Source: Pseudobacteriovorax antillogorgiicola | GTDB lineage: Bacteria; Bdellovibrionota_B; Oligoflexia; Oligoflexales; Oligoflexaceae | Direction: 5' to 3' | Length of the DNA: 64,000 nt | Assembly: GCF_900177345.1 (NCBI RefSeq) | Contig: NZ_FWZT01000023.1 | Span: forward strand, 1-64,000 | The notes under the pieces: generated by a model | Database searches by the model: none | Seen by the model: only the letters and a program-made list of their open reading frames with translations | What the model was told of the DNA's origin: nothing | Translations under genes and position numbers: made by a program | Shown: one piece after another, positions 63,194 through 64,000 of the stretch | How positions within the stretch are numbered: the first letter of the stretch is position 1 | Layout of the letters: every line of letters begins with the position of its first letter

Positions 63194-64000
63194 TCATATC
63201 CGAATTCCAGCCCCGCCCATGATAGACAGCAAGTTATCAAACCCCTGCGAAGTTCCCAAGAGAAGCTGATTGCGAATAAAAATCTTTAGGTGAAACGAAC
63301 CACCAAAGTGAAACTTCTGGCCAATCCCTAGATTGAACATGATATGGTTCTGAGAAAGAGGGTCAGGTCGACCGTTGCTGCCATAAGAGTCTGTTTCAGA
63401 AATAGTCGCACCGATCTGATTGTTAGCTATGGTAGCCTGCTCATTTTGCTCTTGGTTTTCGGTATTATCCGGGGTGAATAAGCCCCTAGGCACCTTGCCA
63501 TTAGCTAAAACATCGCGTTTTTCATAAAAGGTGGAACTAGCAATCCCCGCCCCTAGCTCTACAAAAAGATCGAAGTAACTGGTGTTATTCAAGAACACCA
63601 ACTGCTTGCCATAAACTGGAGTCCATACAAGGTTCGCCATGATGAGGTTGTTAATCTCACGAATAGGAACATAGGCGGGGCCAAATCGGGGGAAATTGTT
63701 GCCATCTTCATCGGCATTCTGAATCAGACCAGCATCCCCATCAACAAGAGCACAGGCGGGCCCCACTTCATCTTGGGGATCGTAGAAAAAATTCTCGATA
63801 CAGGTTCTTTCAGATCGATCTTCATTGATACCGAGGGTTAAATCCAGCCCCACGCCCCAAGTTTCTGACATAAAATATGTCACCCCCCCACCGACAAGAA
63901 CGGTATTGAGGTAGGATTGGTTCATGATGATTCCTAAACTAGGAACGCTTATCTCGATCTTCTTCCGCTTTGGATAGATCTTTTTCTTAACCACGTCCCG
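63194..64000 (-). CDS. Outer-membrane beta-barrel protein, 5' end beyond the window
   Basis: Visible are the C-terminal 266 or so residues of a gene that continues past 64000; no start codon with a binding site is seen. The pattern VPSLGIIMNQSYLNTVLVGG then GVTYFMSETWGVGLDLTLGI, and the end FLRNQLLLG-type strands with MGGAGIRI, resemble the 'outer membrane beta-barrel domain' proteins of myxobacteria and relatives. A Cys-containing loop and a polar insert (ENQEQNEQ) lie between strands. Its stop is two bases from the Fic gene stop, convergent. Confidence 0.7.
   Translation of the reverse strand, partial: RDVVKKKIYPKRKKIEISVPSLGIIMNQSYLNTVLVGGGVTYFMSETWGVGLDLTLGINEDRSERTCIENFFYDPQDEVGPACALVDGDAGLIQNADEDGNNFPRFGPAYVPIREINNLIMANLVWTPVYGKQLVFLNNTSYFDLFVELGAGIASSTFYEKRDVLANGKVPRGLFTPDNTENQEQNEQATIANNQIGATISETDSYGSNGRPDPLSQNHIMFNLGIGQKFHFGGSFHLKIFIRNQLLLGTSQGFDNLLSIMGGAGIRI

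Noticed and set aside
1-64000. tRNA and rRNA genes
   Set aside because: No GGTTCGAATCC-type T-arm with matching acceptor ends and no conserved rRNA blocks were seen in the intergenic regions; reading by eye could miss an unusual tRNA.

Overview
This 64 kb window looks like chromosomal sequence from a Gram-negative bacterium of the Bdellovibrionota/Oligoflexia type, or a related former deltaproteobacterial lineage. That placement is inferred from gene content: a complete flagellar export cluster running fliL-M-N-O-P-Q-R-flhB-flhA-flhF-flhG-fliA-cheY, several lipoproteins, TPR proteins carrying degenerate receiver domains, heptose LPS synthesis (hldD), and a myxobacterial-style outer-membrane beta-barrel protein. 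No rRNA, tRNA, CRISPR array or intact transposase gene was seen.

Layout. Bases 1-701 hold no convincing protein gene. They contain what looks like the right end of an IS200/IS605-type TnpB element with an omega-RNA-like terminal hairpin (+ strand) and a GC-rich structured element (- strand) that I recognise as HEARO/IscB-omega-RNA-like, with no IscB gene beside it. 702-5334: a UDP-glucuronate decarboxylase, then an apparent operon sucC-sucD-macrodomain-murB. 5498-8907: a three-gene unit of unknown role (Hint-domain protein, membrane-anchored protein, pseudopilin-like protein). 8936-11305 (-): trxB-mrp-DUF971. 11512-17494: an esterase, a catalytically dead M50-like membrane protein, pgpA, methylmalonyl-CoA epimerase, an ABC-class ATPase and a PBP4-type peptidase. 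17508-19778: malic enzyme MaeB.

19892-30405 is an envelope operon: a YdbH/AsmA-like translocator-type protein, a DUF1318 (YdbL-like) lipoprotein, and a 2385-residue lipoprotein with TolB-like propeller repeats, two TPR blocks and a C-terminal CHAT peptidase domain with intact His and Cys. This and the dead M50 protein are the most unusual protein-coding content. 30410-35872: two proteins combining TPRs with receiver domains that lack the phospho-acceptor Asp, separated by a UPF0104/AglD-type membrane protein, then an alpha/beta hydrolase.

35853-48416 (-) is the flagellar/signalling block. 48687-51704: two beta-barrel-type outer-membrane proteins and a cytochrome c lipoprotein. 51739-61778: lysC, hldD, small proteins, DUF493, smc, a propeller-like lipoprotein, and ssb. 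61930-62024 holds three palindromic units with an exact 34-bp period directly upstream of a Fic-family gene. The window ends in a 5'-truncated outer-membrane beta-barrel gene. Several start sites were moved from the longest reading frame to an internal ATG with a Shine-Dalgarno sequence; this is stated where done.
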